Both the position numbers and the translations under genes were made by a program. Under the pieces are notes generated by a model. That model was not told the DNA's origin and made no database searches. It saw nothing but the letters and a program-made list of their open reading frames with translations. Below are positions 4,890-5,888 of a stretch of DNA of 5,888 nt, piece by piece. The stretch is from an uncultured Chloroflexota bacterium (GTDB lineage Bacteria > Chloroflexota > Limnocylindria > Limnocylindrales > CSP1-4): the NCBI GenBank assembly GCA_903928275.1, contig CAIYQJ010000025.1:1-5888 (forward strand). Reading direction: 5' to 3'. Each line of letters starts with the position of its first letter. The stretch's first letter is position 1.

Positions 4890-5888
4890 CTACGCCATCG
4901 ACGCAAGGATCGACGTCAGCTCGACGAGGGTCGTCCGTGGGCTGATGATGGCGAACCGGGTCATCGGCTCGCCGCGGTGCGTGCTCGGCGTCACGAAGGC
5001 GGTCCCCGACCGCAGGAGGCGGTCCGACCAGCGTGCGTAGTCGGCCGCGCCCCAGCCCAGCCGCCGGAAGGCGACGACAGAGAGCTCGGGCTCCGCGATG
5101 AGATCGAGATACGGCCGCCGGCGGATCTCGTCCGCGGTCTCGCGCGCCAGCTCGATCGTCGACTCGATCGCGTCGGTGTACGCCTGCGTCCCGTGCGCCG
5201 CGAGCGAGAACCAGAACGGGAGGCCGCGCGCCCGGCGCGTCAGGTGGATCGCGTAGTCGGACGGGTTCCACTCGCCATCCACGTGCGCCACGGCGTCGAG
5301 GTACCCGGCGTGCTGCGTGTGCGCCGCGCGGGCGATCGACGGGTCCCGGTAGAGGAGCGCGCAGGCGTCGTACGGTGCGAAGAGCCACTTGTGCGGGTCC
5401 ACGATGAAGCTGTCGGCGCGCTCGATGCCCGCGAAGCGGTGCCGCACGGACGGCGCCGCGAGGGCCGCCCCGCCGTACGCGCCGTCCACGTGGAGCCAGA
5501 GGCCGCGCTCGGCGGCGACGTCGGCGACGCCCGCGAGGTCGTCGATGGTCCCGAGATTCGTCGTCCCGGCGGTCGCGACGACGGCGAAGAGCCCGTCGAG
5601 GGCGCGGGGGTCGGCGGCCTCGGACTCGGCCAGCGCGGATCGCAGCGCCTCGCCGGTCAGGCGGCCCCGCTCGTCGCCCGGGACCAGCAGCACGTCCACG
5701 TCCATGACGCGCGCACCCTCGGCGATGGAGCTGTGGCTTTCGCCCGTGGCCGCGACGATCCAGCGGCCCGGCGCCGGCAGGCCCGCCGCGCGCCGCCGCT
5801 CCCGCGCCGCCTCGCGGGCGGCCTCGAGCGCGGAGAGGTTCCCGATCGTGCCGCCCTGGACGAACGCACCGCCGGCGCCGGCCGGCAT
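4890..5888 (-). CDS. PLP-dependent group II decarboxylase, C-terminal part
   Basis: The visible 332 residues belong to the pyridoxal-phosphate group II decarboxylase family (aromatic-L-amino-acid, glutamate and related decarboxylases), which release CO2 from an amino acid to give an amine. In order from the window edge: GGTIGNLSALEAAR (12-25), GESHSSI with the PLP-stacking His52, ATAGTTNLGTIDDL (105-118), HVDGAYGG with Asp135, which contacts the PLP pyridine nitrogen, and DPHKWLFAPYD with the Schiff-base Lys167. The C-terminus RFAIISPRTTLVELTSILASMA is typical of the family. The frame is still open at the right edge. The terminal ATG is probably internal, since the family normally has over 100 residues before the GGT motif. 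Overall the C-terminal two thirds are present and look intact. Substrate specificity cannot be assigned, because key determinants lie partly in the missing N-terminus. Readthrough into the globin gene 32 bp downstream is possible. Confidence 0.92.
   Translation of the reverse strand: MPAGAGGAFVQGGTIGNLSALEAAREAARERRRAAGLPAPGRWIVAATGESHSSIAEGARVMDVDVLLVPGDERGRLTGEALRSALAESEAADPRALDGLFAVVATAGTTNLGTIDDLAGVADVAAERGLWLHVDGAYGGAALAAPSVRHRFAGIERADSFIVDPHKWLFAPYDACALLYRDPSIARAAHTQHAGYLDAVAHVDGEWNPSDYAIHLTRRARGLPFWFSLAAHGTQAYTDAIESTIELARETADEIRRRPYLDLIAEPELSVVAFRRLGWGAADYARWSDRLLRSGTAFVTPSTHRGEPMTRFAIISPRTTLVELTSILASMA

Noticed and set aside
1..5888. Search for tRNA, rRNA, riboswitch, phage, toxin-antitoxin or defence genes
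   Set aside because: None was recognised by motif or structure. All larger frames with coding-like composition are accounted for by the listed genes.

Overview
This is a GC-rich bacterial chromosomal window of about 70% GC, with third codon positions almost all G or C. It is densely packed, uses GTG and TTG starts, and has proline/alanine/aspartate-rich low-complexity segments in several proteins. This composition fits a high-GC lineage such as Chloroflexota (for example Limnocylindria-like soil or freshwater groups) or Actinomycetota. That placement is inference from style and was not tested against any database.

Layout, left to right. Positions 1-204 hold the N-terminal part of an unrecognised acidic, Ala-rich protein on the minus strand that runs off the left edge. 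Positions 240-698 (or up to 719) hold an unrecognised protein of roughly 152-159 residues, minus strand. Positions 716-1369 encode a zinc-ribbon protein with a repetitive Pro-Ala-Pro-Asp tail, minus strand. Positions 1380-3215 encode GMP synthase GuaA, minus strand, with an unusual N-terminal extension of about 90 residues. The intergenic space at 3216-3365 separates guaA from the divergently transcribed ppk2 (3366-4361, plus strand), a class I polyphosphate kinase 2. A short convergent intergenic space with a perfect inverted repeat follows. Then come a group II truncated haemoglobin (4432-4857, minus) and the C-terminal two thirds of a PLP-dependent group II decarboxylase (4890-5888, minus), cut by the right edge.

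How the genes may work together. guaA, the zinc-ribbon gene and the 240-698 gene are tightly spaced or overlapping and look like one operon. GuaA makes GMP from XMP, and PPK2 enzymes phosphorylate nucleotides with polyphosphate, so the divergent pair shares guanine-nucleotide metabolism as a theme, though co-regulation is not shown. The globin gene and the left-most gene each have a TANNNT -10-like hexamer exactly 6 nt before the start codon, which suggests leaderless transcripts. guaA and ppk2 instead have AGGAGG motifs.

I see no CRISPR array, tRNA, rRNA, insertion sequence, phage gene or defence system. The window is mostly ordinary housekeeping sequence. The most notable points are the GuaA extension, the zinc-ribbon/hypothetical overlap at a repeat tract, and the leaderless-type starts.
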